A stretch of 64,000 nucleotides of DNA from Pseudocercospora fijiensis CIRAD86 (taxonomy: Eukaryota; Ascomycota; Dothideomycetes; Mycosphaerellales; Mycosphaerellaceae). Both the position numbers and the translations under genes were made by a program. The notes beneath the pieces are model-generated. The model was not told the DNA's origin, searched no databases, and worked only from the letters and a program-made list of their open reading frames with translations. Location: the NCBI RefSeq assembly GCF_000340215.1, contig NW_006921534.1, positions 5,138,169 to 5,202,168 of the forward strand. The letters run 5' to 3'. Shown piece after piece: positions 1 through 9,974 of the stretch (within the stretch, counting starts at the first letter, position 1; each line of letters opens with the position of its first letter).

Positions 1-1020
1 GCGACGAATCCGCTTGCGCCACTTGGCTTCAATGGGACCTGCCAATTTCCCCAAATCACTCGTGGTGGTTTGATGGACAGCAAGAGACATGGCAAAGATC
101 TGAAGGCCGTCTACAGTGGCTTGCTGAACTTCATTCCAGAGCAGTATGATGGAAACCTGGTCTCCTACAGAGTCACAAATTCCATGACATCGCAAGTGGC
201 AAGCGCGCTCATTCCAGGCATGTATCCTGAACGCGAGAACAAGGATGCGCCACTTCTCATCCAGCCCCACAGTATCGACAGTCTTGAACCGGCTTACAAA
301 TGTGCCAGCGCGTCTGCTCTGTTTAGCTCTTACGGTTCTGGAAGCTCCTCGCCAGCTTGGCTTCAACACATTAATGCTTCGTCTAACCTTTTCGCGCGAC
401 TCGATGCTTTATCTGGAGTCAGTCCTAATGCCAGCGATTGGCACATGAGCTGGGACCACTACTTCGACAACCTTTCAGCTCGACTGTGCCATCAGAAACC
501 ACTTCCTTGCAAGATTGGAGATTCGACCGACTGCGTCAGCCAAAATGAGGCCGAGGAGGTCTTTCGCCTTGGCGAGTACGAATATTCTTTCATCTATCGC
601 GACTCGAAACAAAGCTTGGCGGCAAGCGTAGCAAGTTATGGCATTTGGGTTGCCGAGCTTGCTCAGAATTTCAGACATGCTATGGGTGAAGGTCCTCCAA
701 GCACAGGATCAGCCACCTCTCAGAGCGTCAAGTACAGACACAACGTTGCACATGACGGGTCGGTGTCTCGGCTGCTTTCGATTCTCCAGATTGATCGAAT
801 GGTCTGGCCTGGTATGGGCGCTGAGATTGTGTTCGAGCTCTACAGCAAGCAAGGTTGCTACTACCTGAGAGTTCTTTGGGGCGGACAAGTGCTTAAATCA
901 AGCCATCCAGCATTTGCGAGCATGGACATGGTGCCTGTCGGCACATTCCTAGCCTATATCGATGGATTGGTTGGTAAAGGAGCAAGCAAGATTCCCGAAA
1001 TCTGTGCCACGCCCCTCTAG
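1..1020 (+). CDS. Histidine acid phosphatase family protein (acid phosphatase-like / PXYLP1-like), 5' partial
   Basis: The frame is open from base 1, so the N-terminal part, including the RHG catalytic motif expected upstream, is outside the window; about 339 residues are visible. The family removes phosphate from phosphomonoesters through a phosphohistidine intermediate. Near the C-terminus the segment AHDGSV (codons about 748-765) sits where family members have the HD proton-donor pair, followed by a hydrophobic FELY-type strand as in acid-phosphatase-like 2/2-phosphoxylose phosphatase proteins. The start of the visible part reads C-x5-ITRGG, resembling the C-x-x-G-x-LT-x-x-G segment that follows the active-site loop in that subgroup. 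The usual first-Met call near base 70 is not a real start because the homologous region continues upstream. Exact substrate is unknown; family assignment is from motif memory. Confidence 0.75.
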   Translation, partial: ATNPLAPLGFNGTCQFPQITRGGLMDSKRHGKDLKAVYSGLLNFIPEQYDGNLVSYRVTNSMTSQVASALIPGMYPERENKDAPLLIQPHSIDSLEPAYKCASASALFSSYGSGSSSPAWLQHINASSNLFARLDALSGVSPNASDWHMSWDHYFDNLSARLCHQKPLPCKIGDSTDCVSQNEAEEVFRLGEYEYSFIYRDSKQSLAASVASYGIWVAELAQNFRHAMGEGPPSTGSATSQSVKYRHNVAHDGSVSRLLSILQIDRMVWPGMGAEIVFELYSKQGCYYLRVLWGGQVLKSSHPAFASMDMVPVGTFLAYIDGLVGKGASKIPEICATPL

Positions 1021-1818
1021 GAATTTAATGGCGAAGGATGTGGCTAGGGACTAGAAGCAAATGGCTTTTTCCAGCGATCAGATGTCCCATCCGTCCAGAG
1101 GCGATGAATGCCGAGATGAATGCGGTCTTCGACAGAAATCGATCGAAACCAGTCAATATCATACCAAGCAGCGAGTTGCCCACTTATCCACCAAGGCATG
1201 ATAATTTGCAGGGCGCCAGGGCTACCGCAGCTCATTCCGGCCCGTGAAATTTCCTCGGACGACAATACCGTTTCGAGCCTCATCGTGGGAGCAGTCAGCC
1301 TGGACGCCTCTCAGCAGCTATTCCGAGAGCCCGAGTTGAATACTCAACTTGACTTACAGACTGTATCGATGTGCAAGCACGGTTGCTGCATCTGAGGTCA
1401 GGATAGAATAGGTTAATAGAGAAGAAACCTGGGATCGGGCGAGTGTGAAAAGCTCAAGTGAAAGAAGCATTCTCTGGTCATTGTTGATGAGCTCGTCATG
1501 ATGTTGCCAACCAAGCCCCCGGGTTTAGCCTGGGCTGGAACAGTGGGGCAGATCTTGCTCGGTCGCTCCCGAGAAACTCTGCTCCTCCGATCTGAGAACT
1601 GCTTGCCGATCCACTAAAGCTAGACAGGAATCAATGACGATGCCTGGCGCGGATATGCCTTGTTGTTTGCGCGTAGATTATCCTTATACCGCTCACGGCT
1701 TGATTGGCGGCAGGTAGGCGTCTTTCTTTCTTGCTCCCCGACCTTCTCGCCCCTTTGTTCGGAGATGACTGACGGCAGACCACTGCTCGACTCCCACGGA
1801 TCGCAGACACGATTCAAC
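1021..1818. other. Intergenic region and promoter of the FAD oxidoreductase
   Basis: No convincing gene is seen. Short reading frames on both strands lack family features. An in-frame ATG at 1765 is an alternative start for the downstream gene. Confidence 0.6.
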
Positions 1819-3609
1819 ATGAGCCAGAAAATGGAGGGTGCGAAGAGGAAGAAGGTGCTGGTAGTGGGTGCGGGAGCTGCAGGTGAGGGAATGGAGCCGA
1901 CAGGACGTAAGACACGCGCTGACAATGCTACAGGAATGTCGTGTGCACATCATCTCTCAGAACATCCAGACAAGTTCGACGTAACGATTGTAGACGCTGT
2001 CGACTATTGCGGAGGCCAAGCATACTCGATACCACTGGACAAGCAAAAGACGGGAGCATCATGGCTCAACCAGGGCGTTCAGGGCGGCTCATACATCTTT
2101 CACCACACCATGACCATGTTCGCGAGAAATGGCTTCTGGGCAGATCCAGTCAAGCTTCAGGTATCTTTCGGAAAAGGCGAGCAGTTCTGGACAAACGTAT
2201 ACCCCACGAAAATGCTGGAAAAGCATTCGGCAGAAGTCGTTCGCTTCTTCAGAATGCTGAAGATTGTCAGAATGTTTGAGATCTTCTTCGCATTAATGCC
2301 GATCAAGATCTTGATCAAGCTCTTCCGCTTTTCAGCCGAGTTCGCCAACGTGGTAGCTCTGCCTATGGTGGCTCTCTTCTTGGGTACTGGAAACTGGACG
2401 CCAGAAGTGCCTTCTATGATTCTGGAGAGACTTAGCACGAGTCCGACGTATGGAATGTGGTATCCTCCGGACAAGAATAGCGTGGCGTCCAATCTGCCGC
2501 CTATGGTGGTATTCCCGAACCTAAGCGACTTTTACGATACCTGGCGCAAGAATCTCATCAAGCGAGGCGTCAACGTACGACTTTCCACAGAGGTGACTCG
2601 TGTCACGAAGCGCGACAAGACAGGTGTCACCGTCAAGATCATTGGCCGGACAAGGGCTCCGGATGGGCACAACCCGAACTCTGCTTGGGTGCCAGACGAC
2701 GTTGAAGGCTCGAAAGCTGATGCCGATGCTGTCGAGACAACTGAGGAATACGACGAGATTGTCCTTTGTGTTCTTGCCGACACAGCCAAGCGCATTCTTG
2801 CTGCAACGGCGACTGGATCTGAGAAGCGTGTTCTTGGAGCTGCCAAGTTCGCCAACGATATCACTGTCACACACCAAGACCACGAATACATGAAACGACA
2901 TTACGAGAACTTTTATGAACCATCTCTGGCTGTCAATGGCATCAATGGCCAGGACATGCAATCACGGAATGAATGGGCCAAGGATAACTTCAAGGCCATG
3001 TACCTGATCCGAATGTACCCTCAGGACCTGACAAAGATCGAAATGTGCTTCGATTGCACAAACTACCAGGCTCAATTCCCACCCGAAGTACCTTTCGAGA
3101 ACCATGTCTTCCAGACCATCTTCCTTAACAACGAAAGAGACAGTCACTTATGGACGAGAGATGAGATCAAGAAGGACAAGATCATACGAGAAGACTGGTG
3201 GCATCAGCTCTGCCACTCCTATGCACATTACATCAAAGTCGTTCCTTGGTTATGGATGCTCCAGGGCAAGCGCTATACTCGCTATGCATCCTCATGGACT
3301 CTTGTCAACGCACATGAGGTAGCCTGCATATCTGGTATCTCTGCGGCCGTGGATCTTGGTGCTGACTACCCTGCCGACCTCGAGCGCGATAAGTGGTCAT
3401 TCCTTGCTTTCAGACTTTATAACCTGCTCATCTACGGCAAGTGGGTCAAGAGAAAGGCGACTGCGAAGTCCAGGGAGGGCGAGGGTGCGGAGTGGGCTAC
3501 AGGTAATGAGTATGGAAGTATATACAACGGGCCTGGTGTCAATGCGAAGACGGAGAGGCTGATATGGAAGAATGAGGTGGCTGCTGATAGAAGTTTGGAG
3601 AACTTCTAA
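1819..3609 (+). CDS. FAD/NAD(P)-binding amine-oxidase-like flavoprotein, one intron
   Basis: A two-exon model (1819-1882, 1934-3609) gives about 579 residues. The 51-bp intron 1883-1933 has GTGAGG..ACAG ends and a CTGAC branch site; removing it restores the dinucleotide-binding motif VLVVGAGAAGMSCAHHL (G17-x-G19-x2-G22), followed by an acidic strand end (VTIVD). Family members are Rossmann-fold FAD enzymes of the NAD_binding_8/amine oxidase type, usually oxidising an amine or carbon-carbon bond; the substrate cannot be told from sequence. A hydrophobic patch at about residues 130-170 may give membrane association, and a C-terminal SSWTLVNAHEVACISG segment resembles the FAD-contacting end of the family. 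ATG 1819 has A at -3; ATG 1765 is in frame and would add 18 residues. The intron is a multiple of three with no stop, so retention would insert 17 residues into the cofactor loop. Confidence 0.8.
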   Translation: MSQKMEGAKRKKVLVVGAGAAGEGMEPTGRKTRADNATGMSCAHHLSEHPDKFDVTIVDAVDYCGGQAYSIPLDKQKTGASWLNQGVQGGSYIFHHTMTMFARNGFWADPVKLQVSFGKGEQFWTNVYPTKMLEKHSAEVVRFFRMLKIVRMFEIFFALMPIKILIKLFRFSAEFANVVALPMVALFLGTGNWTPEVPSMILERLSTSPTYGMWYPPDKNSVASNLPPMVVFPNLSDFYDTWRKNLIKRGVNVRLSTEVTRVTKRDKTGVTVKIIGRTRAPDGHNPNSAWVPDDVEGSKADADAVETTEEYDEIVLCVLADTAKRILAATATGSEKRVLGAAKFANDITVTHQDHEYMKRHYENFYEPSLAVNGINGQDMQSRNEWAKDNFKAMYLIRMYPQDLTKIEMCFDCTNYQAQFPPEVPFENHVFQTIFLNNERDSHLWTRDEIKKDKIIREDWWHQLCHSYAHYIKVVPWLWMLQGKRYTRYASSWTLVNAHEVACISGISAAVDLGADYPADLERDKWSFLAFRLYNLLIYGKWVKRKATAKSREGEGAEWATGNEYGSIYNGPGVNAKTERLIWKNEVAADRSLENF

Positions 3610-3826
3610 CGAAGTGTGATGAAATCCAGAAATCGGCGCATCTCTGAGCAAATGAAATCATTGCGATGGCGGGCTCTCGAATAATCTTTACCACTCAGCC
3701 CATCGAACTGAGGGCAGTTCTTTCTACAGCGTCTCAGCAAACTTACAGCACCTCCCTCATAAAGTCATCTACTTTCCTCTCCCAGTTTATCGTCGCAAGC
3801 AATTGCAGAATCGGAGACCACAAGCA

Positions 3827-5173
3827 ATGGCGCCGACCACTGGAAACGACTACTTCACGAATGCCATCTATCATTCCGAGAAGCCTCTTCCCACGAATAC
3901 CATGAGGGACGAGGTCTCGTACAATGATGTTCAGATTAGCAACTGTCATGTTGCTGAGCTCAGGATCGGTAGTCTTCACATTAAAGATTTTGACGCCAGC
4001 AACATTAGCATCGGACAGATCGCAATCGACCACATGCAGGTTAACAATGGCGACGGCGACGACGAAGTAGTCCAGGCAGAAGACATCGATGACTCCAACA
4101 TTCGCAACGACACAGGCCCAGCCGACGAGGATAACGTCAGTGTCACAAGCAAGCATAGCTCCAGAATTGAGATATCTCCGCAGTTCCGCCCAGGTCAGAG
4201 CACCCAAATAGCGGCAGCACAGGCTTTGGAGAGTCAATTTAGAGCAGCGAGAGCACTCAAACGTTCGGAGAGGAGTAGAGCAGAACATCAGGCCCAAGAC
4301 CAAGCCAGCCAATCTGCTCATGCGTTGTTTGATCCTGAGAAGCAAGCCTATCTTGAGTCGGTATCAGATCTGAACACGGCGGCCGCCCAACCAGATCTCG
4401 ATGCCGTTGAAACTCGATCGATTCCGGCTCTGTCGACAGCAGACTCCAAGAAAAATGATACCGGTGAAGAATTGCATCCAGAGCAGGAAGGTCCAGAACC
4501 ACACGGCCCTCCATCGAATCGCTCCGAGGCCCCAAAATTTCTCCATACACAGCGTGGCATAGAGCTTCCTCGTCTCCCAACGACCGTGAATCCCGAAGTC
4601 ACCAAGACCCCGACTTACAGATCACTCAACTACAACAGTCCTGATATCGAAAACGAACACGACTTGATGCGACAGAGCTATGCTGACCCAGAGCCACCAC
4701 CAAAGTCTCCAACTGTCTTTCCAGCCATTGCCATTCCGCAGGTATTACGGCCACCGGAGTCACCAAACATCTTCCCATCCATCCCCGCCGTACAGCCTCC
4801 GGAAATGGTATTACATCCCCAACCAGATCGCCTCAACAATACCGATATCCAATTTCTGAGGCTTACAGAAGCTGACGGTAGCACTTGGAGAAGTCTACCA
4901 AATTTCAACAACGCTGGACTTCAGCAAATGGACGCGGGAATGCGGGATATGGATGCCCCGGGGGATTTCGAAATCTCGGGTCGTACTGGCTTCTCGCCGA
5001 GAAATAGATTTGGTGATGTCCGTGAGATGTATGGACAGAATCCAGATGATGAGGAGGGAGAGTTGGCGCAGATGGCGAGATTTGAGGATCAGTTTGGTCC
5101 GTTTGATGCTGAGGCTGCGAATCGACGTTTGGCGGATTGGCTTGGTCGTGAGGATGAGGGTCCTGGGCGTTAG
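3827..5173 (+). CDS. Hypothetical acidic, largely disordered protein
   Basis: A single uninterrupted frame of 448 residues starts at ATG 3827, the first Met of the frame (context caagcaATGg). The N-terminal 70 residues carry alternating polar/hydrophobic strands (for example VSYNDVQISNCHVAELRIG), which could form a small folded repeat. The rest is rich in Pro, Glu, Asp, Gln and Ser, with poly-proline stretches around residues 285-330 and an acidic C-terminus ending in a short helix-like segment (FDAEAANRRLADWLG). I do not recognise a family. It lies between the FAD enzyme and ALG14 on the same strand, with about 215 bp upstream and 400 bp downstream. Low-complexity composition and a long open frame with normal codon use support a real gene; no function is proposed. 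Confidence 0.65.
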   Translation: MAPTTGNDYFTNAIYHSEKPLPTNTMRDEVSYNDVQISNCHVAELRIGSLHIKDFDASNISIGQIAIDHMQVNNGDGDDEVVQAEDIDDSNIRNDTGPADEDNVSVTSKHSSRIEISPQFRPGQSTQIAAAQALESQFRAARALKRSERSRAEHQAQDQASQSAHALFDPEKQAYLESVSDLNTAAAQPDLDAVETRSIPALSTADSKKNDTGEELHPEQEGPEPHGPPSNRSEAPKFLHTQRGIELPRLPTTVNPEVTKTPTYRSLNYNSPDIENEHDLMRQSYADPEPPPKSPTVFPAIAIPQVLRPPESPNIFPSIPAVQPPEMVLHPQPDRLNNTDIQFLRLTEADGSTWRSLPNFNNAGLQQMDAGMRDMDAPGDFEISGRTGFSPRNRFGDVREMYGQNPDDEEGELAQMARFEDQFGPFDAEAANRRLADWLGREDEGPGR

Positions 5174-5574
5174 GGGCGAGGGTTTCTTGGTGTTGGTGTT
5201 GGTGTTGTTGGTGTAGCTACATGAGTCGAGAAGATGGAGTGCTAGGATAAGATTATGTCAAACTATACCTTTGTGAAATCGGAATTGGTCTTCGGCCTCA
5301 TAGACTTTTGCATTATCTAGCGTTCTCGTGAAGTTTTCAACTCGCCTCCAGACAATCGATGTTGCGATGAAGAAGGTGGCTGTATTGTCGTCGAGGGATA
5401 CTTTTCAGCGGAGATTCTTCGGCGGAACCTCGACCCTGAAAGACGGGCCACTTCTTCATCAGTCCAAACCAGCTCTACCTGCACTTACGAGGCTGGCGGC
5501 TTTTGCAGGTCCGCTCGAAGTCACGATATGACTAACAGGTGAAAACAACCTCCGGCGAACGAAGCGCCAGAAAA

Positions 5575-6366
5575 ATGCTTGAAATCCTAGTGGCAACCGC
5601 ACTCGTCCTGCTCACCACAGCAGTGCTAGCCGCATTTCGATTCAAAGCAGTGATTGACCCAAGCCGACCCAAAGCCCTTCGCCATGGCCGTCAGAACCCG
5701 GAAGAGCCGACGCATATTTTGATCGTGCTTGGGAGTGGAGGGCATACGGCAGAGATGCTTGGAATGCTCGAGCGAGCCGTAACAGAGAAGGATTACGACT
5801 CGCGGATCGATTGGCGGGACTACACGCACCGAACATGGGTTGTCAGCTCGGGAGATGGGATATCGGCTGAAAGAGCATATGAGTTCGAGGAGAAGCTGGC
5901 GGATCTGTCGATGCAAACGACTTTGACGGACGGCAAGGACAACAGAGTCATGGGATTGGCTTCAGGCACATATGAGATTGTGACCGTGCCACGGGCCCGA
6001 GAGATCCATCAACCTGCGTATACTGCACCGATATCTTGTCTGAAGTGCTTTTGGACTTGTGTCGGTGTGTTGACTTCGCATACCACAGATGGTCAATTGG
6101 ACTTTCCCGATTTGATTCTCTGCAATGGTCCCGCCACGGCGACCATCTTGATCTTCACCACGATCTTGCTGAGATTCTTCAACATTCATGGCTGCAATTC
6201 TCGGCACAAGATGAGGACACTCTACATCGAATCATGGGCACGTGTGAAGAGACTTTCATTGTCTGGCAGACTACTTCTACCCATCGTGGACAGATTCCTC
6301 GTACAGTGGCCTCAACTTGAAAAGATCGCTGGTAGCAGAGCCGAATATCATGGACCATTGGTCTGA
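5575..6366 (+). CDS. ALG14: UDP-GlcNAc transferase subunit ALG14
   Basis: The 263-residue product matches ALG14, the ER-membrane anchor that recruits ALG13 to make the second GlcNAc addition on dolichol-PP-GlcNAc in N-glycan synthesis. Visible family features are an N-terminal membrane segment (residues about 3-22), the loop LGSGGHTAEML (G53 onward), CNGPATA (from C183) and YIESWARVKRLSLSG (from Y217) with the following hydrophobic helix and VQWPQL. Length is close to other fungal ALG14 proteins. ATG 5575 is chosen because the membrane anchor starts immediately after it; upstream in-frame codons add only a non-homologous stretch without ATG. No intron is needed. Its 3' end overlaps the convergent gene on the minus strand by 19 bp. 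Confidence 0.93.
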   Translation: MLEILVATALVLLTTAVLAAFRFKAVIDPSRPKALRHGRQNPEEPTHILIVLGSGGHTAEMLGMLERAVTEKDYDSRIDWRDYTHRTWVVSSGDGISAERAYEFEEKLADLSMQTTLTDGKDNRVMGLASGTYEIVTVPRAREIHQPAYTAPISCLKCFWTCVGVLTSHTTDGQLDFPDLILCNGPATATILIFTTILLRFFNIHGCNSRHKMRTLYIESWARVKRLSLSGRLLLPIVDRFLVQWPQLEKIAGSRAEYHGPLV

Positions 6367-6986
6367 GAACCACCCGATTCTACCTCCTCCTCCAAATTCA
6401 ACGCTTGCTTCACGAAGGTCATCGCTCCCGCATTATTCAAGGCCGTGTTTCGCATCCCAGGCACATCGTTCTTGTAAATCGTCGCCAACACATTTTTTCT
6501 ATTCTTCAGCATCCCTCGTATTTCCTCGTCCGGATGTGGATCGTACTTGTCGTTGTCGTTCACGAGCTTAATCCGGACGCACAGTGTCTGATACACGCGA
6601 TGGATGTGAGCTTTCTCGAAGGCGTACGGGGCCTTCTTCTCCCACACTCCCACAGGGTCGACCAGAAACTCATCGTCCCGGATACCTGTCCAGTCCTTCG
6701 TAAGTGCTTCTACGATCGTCTTAAGGGTTCGCTTTTCATCTATTCCGACGATCGCGCTTGGTAACCAGAAGTCGTTACAGCTTCGGATTTTCTTCGATTC
6801 AGAAACGACGGTGAGGCAATCTCCGTTCGTGAGGGCAAGGGACACCACCATGGCATTTTGTTGGACGCCGTCGAGTTTGCCAGGCATGCTGAGATGCAAT
6901 GCTGGTGTGTCGTAGAGGATATGGTCGCCTTCCTTGACTAGCGCTTTAGCTAGAGCTGTGGTATCGATATAGCGACTCGAAGCCAT
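6348..6986 (-). CDS. Hypothetical protein convergent with ALG14
   Basis: A single frame of 212 residues starts at ATG 6984-6986 (MASSRYIDTTALAKALVKEG). The frame stays open further upstream but without ATG before 7055. The protein looks globular, with mixed alpha/beta composition, a Trp/Tyr-rich middle (KDWTGIRDDEFLVDPVGVWE) and a basic-acidic C-terminal half. I do not recognise a domain. It runs convergent to ALG14 and the last 19 bp of the two coding regions overlap, so the two transcripts must overlap at their 3' ends. Gene reality rests on length and composition only. Confidence 0.6.
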   Translation of the reverse strand: MASSRYIDTTALAKALVKEGDHILYDTPALHLSMPGKLDGVQQNAMVVSLALTNGDCLTVVSESKKIRSCNDFWLPSAIVGIDEKRTLKTIVEALTKDWTGIRDDEFLVDPVGVWEKKAPYAFEKAHIHRVYQTLCVRIKLVNDNDKYDPHPDEEIRGMLKNRKNVLATIYKNDVPGMRNTALNNAGAMTFVKQALNLEEEVESGGSQTNGP

Positions 6987-7244
6987 GACGATGGTGATGC
7001 GATTAATCTGGTCGCTATGATTGATGCAATGGGCAATCGAGCGATGTGTCGCCACGGAAAATGATGAGAACGATGTTTGCTGGAACTACGTGTATGAAAT
7101 GGCCCTGCTGCATCGACGAAGAGCGGCGAGGAAATCTGCACCGCATGCCTCTGACAGCATTACGATTTGATAAGAAGGAGCGTTTTGGAACATTGATGAA
7201 GTTCCTTCTGCAAAGAAGGCTGTAATACGGAAAAGGATGCTAGA

Positions 7245-8099
7245 TCATGAGGCAAGACCAGCTGGCATTGCAGCAAGTTCTTGCCAGCACCGGTACACTT
7301 CCAATTCGAACTCCACACAACTCAGACTCAGACTGTCAAGCACACAGCTACGTTGCGTTGTCTCACGCGTGCTCATGGCCAAGGGCTTCGACAACTCCAA
7401 AAACTCGCAACTGCTTGGTGTGTCCTTTGCCCGGAGCAGCAACGGCTCCAGAATCGCCCTGACACCATGGCAATCGCCATGGAAATTGACCACCTGCAGA
7501 CCTCTCATCTCTGCCAGCGCCGACATTCCCGGCACGTGCATCACGTCCTGGTACTTCTGATTCTTCCTCTTATCCTTAAGCATCGTACAGAAACTCTCGT
7601 TCATCTACCACAGTATCCAATTTCTGCAAACCCGTGCAGCTGTGCAAGAGCTTCAGCGCTTTCGCAATGAGGGTAGAGCTATTCCTAGCTCGCAGGGGAA
7701 AAAAAACCAGCACGATATGCCTCAACTCGTTCCTCGTAGCTTTCTTTCTCTAGACATCTAAGAAATCATCCCAAATGGTCGATATCCTAACAAACGAAGA
7801 CATTGCTCCTATCACAGCTTCGCGGCGGATGAACTTCCTTACTCGAAAAACAAAAAATCGCAAGTATGTCTAGAAGCAGCCGAGATAAAATGACCGCGTC
7901 GCAGAATTTTGTAAAGTTGGCCACTTGCCACCAGTGCGCAGCTCAAGATCGAGTGGATCTTCAAAGCTCCAGGTTATCAGTCGGGATTCTGGGTGATCGA
8001 GACACCACTCTTCGGTAGTCCAACTACCATCTCGTAGATACGAGTCCTCAACTCCGCGGGAAGGTCCAGGAATCGGAACGCGTGCTTCTTCTTCCCCAT
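7245..8099 (-). pseudogene. Decayed F-box-like fungal protein gene
   Basis: Read on the minus strand, the segment from ATG 8097-8099 begins with a short basic leader and FRFLDLPAELRTRIYEMV, the classic start of Pezizomycotina F-box-like proteins. After a stop near 7980, family-like pieces continue in shifting frames: LRFFVFRVRKFIRREA (about 7815-7860), a stretch with LLHSCTGLQKLDTVVDERE (about 7580-7640), and finally VPGMSALAEMRGLQVVNFHG (about 7470-7530). The order matches the family (F-box, receptor-like strand repeats, RGL-x3-V-x-F-G motif), but several stops and at least two frame changes separate them. Some breaks could be introns, yet no consistent set of GT..AG pairs restores one frame. 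Best read as a degenerate gene. Another broken reading stretch lies just upstream at about 8400-8580. Confidence 0.5.
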
Positions 8100-8933
8100 T
8101 CGATCGTCCAGGTCGATTGAAGGTCCACCACTACCATGGACGGAGGTGGGAAATGGGAGATTTGGCGCATGAGCGAGCTGGCAGCACGCCGCCACGAGTC
8201 CAGGGGATTTCTTTTTTTCTTTTTTTTCGAAGGGTTGGAATACTCTGGCAAACTCGTCTGACATTTCTTCTGAACCATCCTCGCACAGCTGCGTCGGTCG
8301 CGATCTCGTTGTAGTAAGGTAGGCAATCTATCACCCACCAGTCAGTCAGAGAACATGCGATCAAAACACCACCTTTGATCTTCTTTTCCTCACGGGTGAT
8401 CATCTTCTGTAGCTCGAGCTCGACCAGTCACTGAAGCGCCGTGATTATTGCCAGCTCTTCCATGGATAGATCAGACTTGGAGGTCGGTCATGGGCTGGCG
8501 CGTTTTCCACGAGTTGCTTGAGTCTTTGCATGAACTTCTCCTTCTCCTTTGCGGACTGGCAGATTATGTTGAGAGATGTGCGAATTTCTTAGAATGACTC
8601 AATTCTCGTTGTTCGAGCACGAAATTTGAATAGATCACCGGGGTGGTGATGAAGCTAGTCTCTCGCCGCCAGACAGTACGTACAGTGAATTAGATGTCTC
8701 ATGTGATACATACATTCATGCAAGAGTAAGATCACAAAGCAGATAGAACGACGGTGACGCAAACGCGAATCTCCAGGAAAGAGCGATCATTTGATTTTTC
8801 AGACATTAGTATCGCCGCCTCTGCCTATTGTTATGGACCAGAATTAGCGCTCCATATCGTGCGCCTGCCTCCATCTATGCCCTTCTGGAAGCATAGAGCA
8901 AGCTTGATGGAACGAGCTTCCACGGGCTCGTAT
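8100..8933. other. Intergenic region, partly coding-like
   Basis: A homopyrimidine run lies at about 8209-8228. On the minus strand, 8400-8580 contains short protein-like fragments (such as KEKEKFMQRLKQLVENAP) broken by stops; they may belong to the decayed gene next door. Nothing else is supported. Confidence 0.35.
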
Positions 8934-9974
8934 CTAGTAGCTGAACTTGAAGCCACCATTTGCGCATACTACGCTGCCTGTGCACCAGGCGCTGTCTGGT
9001 GTGCACAGCATGGCTACAACACCAGCCACCTCGAAGTCATACGCCTGAAGGAATTCAAGTCAGCAACATCCATTTCACAAACAACTCACAACATACCGGT
9101 CTGCCTCCCGCATTCTCTGCCCCCTCAACTAAATCTTTCCGATCAACCTCTGGGCGGATAGCAGCCAGTGGTGTATTCCTAGTCCAACCAGCCATCTTGG
9201 CTTGGAAGTCCGGACTGGTAGCGCCATACATATCTGTCGCAACGGGCCCAGGGTTTACGGCGTTGACGGTTGCCCTCTCACTCAGCTCTCTCGCCCACGT
9301 CCTCGTCATGGCTTCGAGTGCAGCTTTGGTTCCGCCGTACATGCCATCTTCGTGGAAGCCCAAGGATGCGCTGACCGAGCTCAAATTCACGATCCGGCCC
9401 GATCTGTCGTGTGGGAGGTAGGGTAGGGCGGCTTTCATCAGGAGTAATGGCCCTCGGACGTTGACGTGGTACAAGCGGTCGAATTCCTCGGACGTGCAAT
9501 CCTCGATGGGGGTTTTTCCTGCGATGCCTGCGTTGTTGATGATGATGTCCAGCTGGAACTTCATGGTTTTGGGATGTGCGAGGTGATTCTTTGCGATGTC
9601 GATGATGTGCTGTGGACCTTTCTCGGAACCCATGTCTGCTTGGACGAGGAGAGTTTGAATTCCATGCTGTTGTCGGAGTTTTTCTGCTAGCTTGGTGGCC
9701 TTCTCTTCTGAGCTGTCTGACGTGTAGTTCATGATGAGATGGCAGCCTTTGCCTGCGAGATTGTCGCATATTGCGGCGCCGATCTAAAAGGGAAGGGTGG
9801 TAAGCGAGGAAAAGCGATTGGCAGCCAGATGAGTTGATTGGAGCAGGCCTTGACTTTACTCACACCTCGAGATGCTCCTGTTACCACTGCGATCTTGCCT
9901 TCCAGCACTCGAAACTGGCTGCCGCCATGGATGTTGGTCGATGAGGAGCCGCGGAGGTGCTCTGGGCGAGACAT
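8934..9974 (-). CDS. Short-chain dehydrogenase/reductase (3-oxoacyl-ACP-reductase-like), three exons
   Basis: Exons are 9974-9864, 9783-9097 and 9044-8934; the 80-bp intron (GTGAGT..TTAG) and the 52-bp intron (GTATGT..TCAG) leave a clean 302-residue frame. Classical SDR features are present: TGASRGIG across the first junction (from T32), NNAG, catalytic S173, Y186 and K190 (S-x12-Y-x3-K), and the PGPVATDM segment. Exon 3 supplies the usual C-terminus, WCTGSVVCANGG. The enzyme should reduce a keto group or oxidise an alcohol with NAD(P)H; the substrate is unknown. Start at ATG 9974 gives a 25-residue leader before the first strand. It is divergent from the GH17 gene, sharing the 9975-10692 interval. 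Confidence 0.9.

Noticed and set aside
1044..1283. Minus-strand frame of 79 residues downstream of the phosphatase gene
   Set aside because: It is short, has no recognisable motif, and overlaps an equally open plus-strand frame; no support for a gene.
8754..9161. Plus-strand frame of 135 residues
   Set aside because: It is the antisense shadow of the third exon and intron of the SDR gene.
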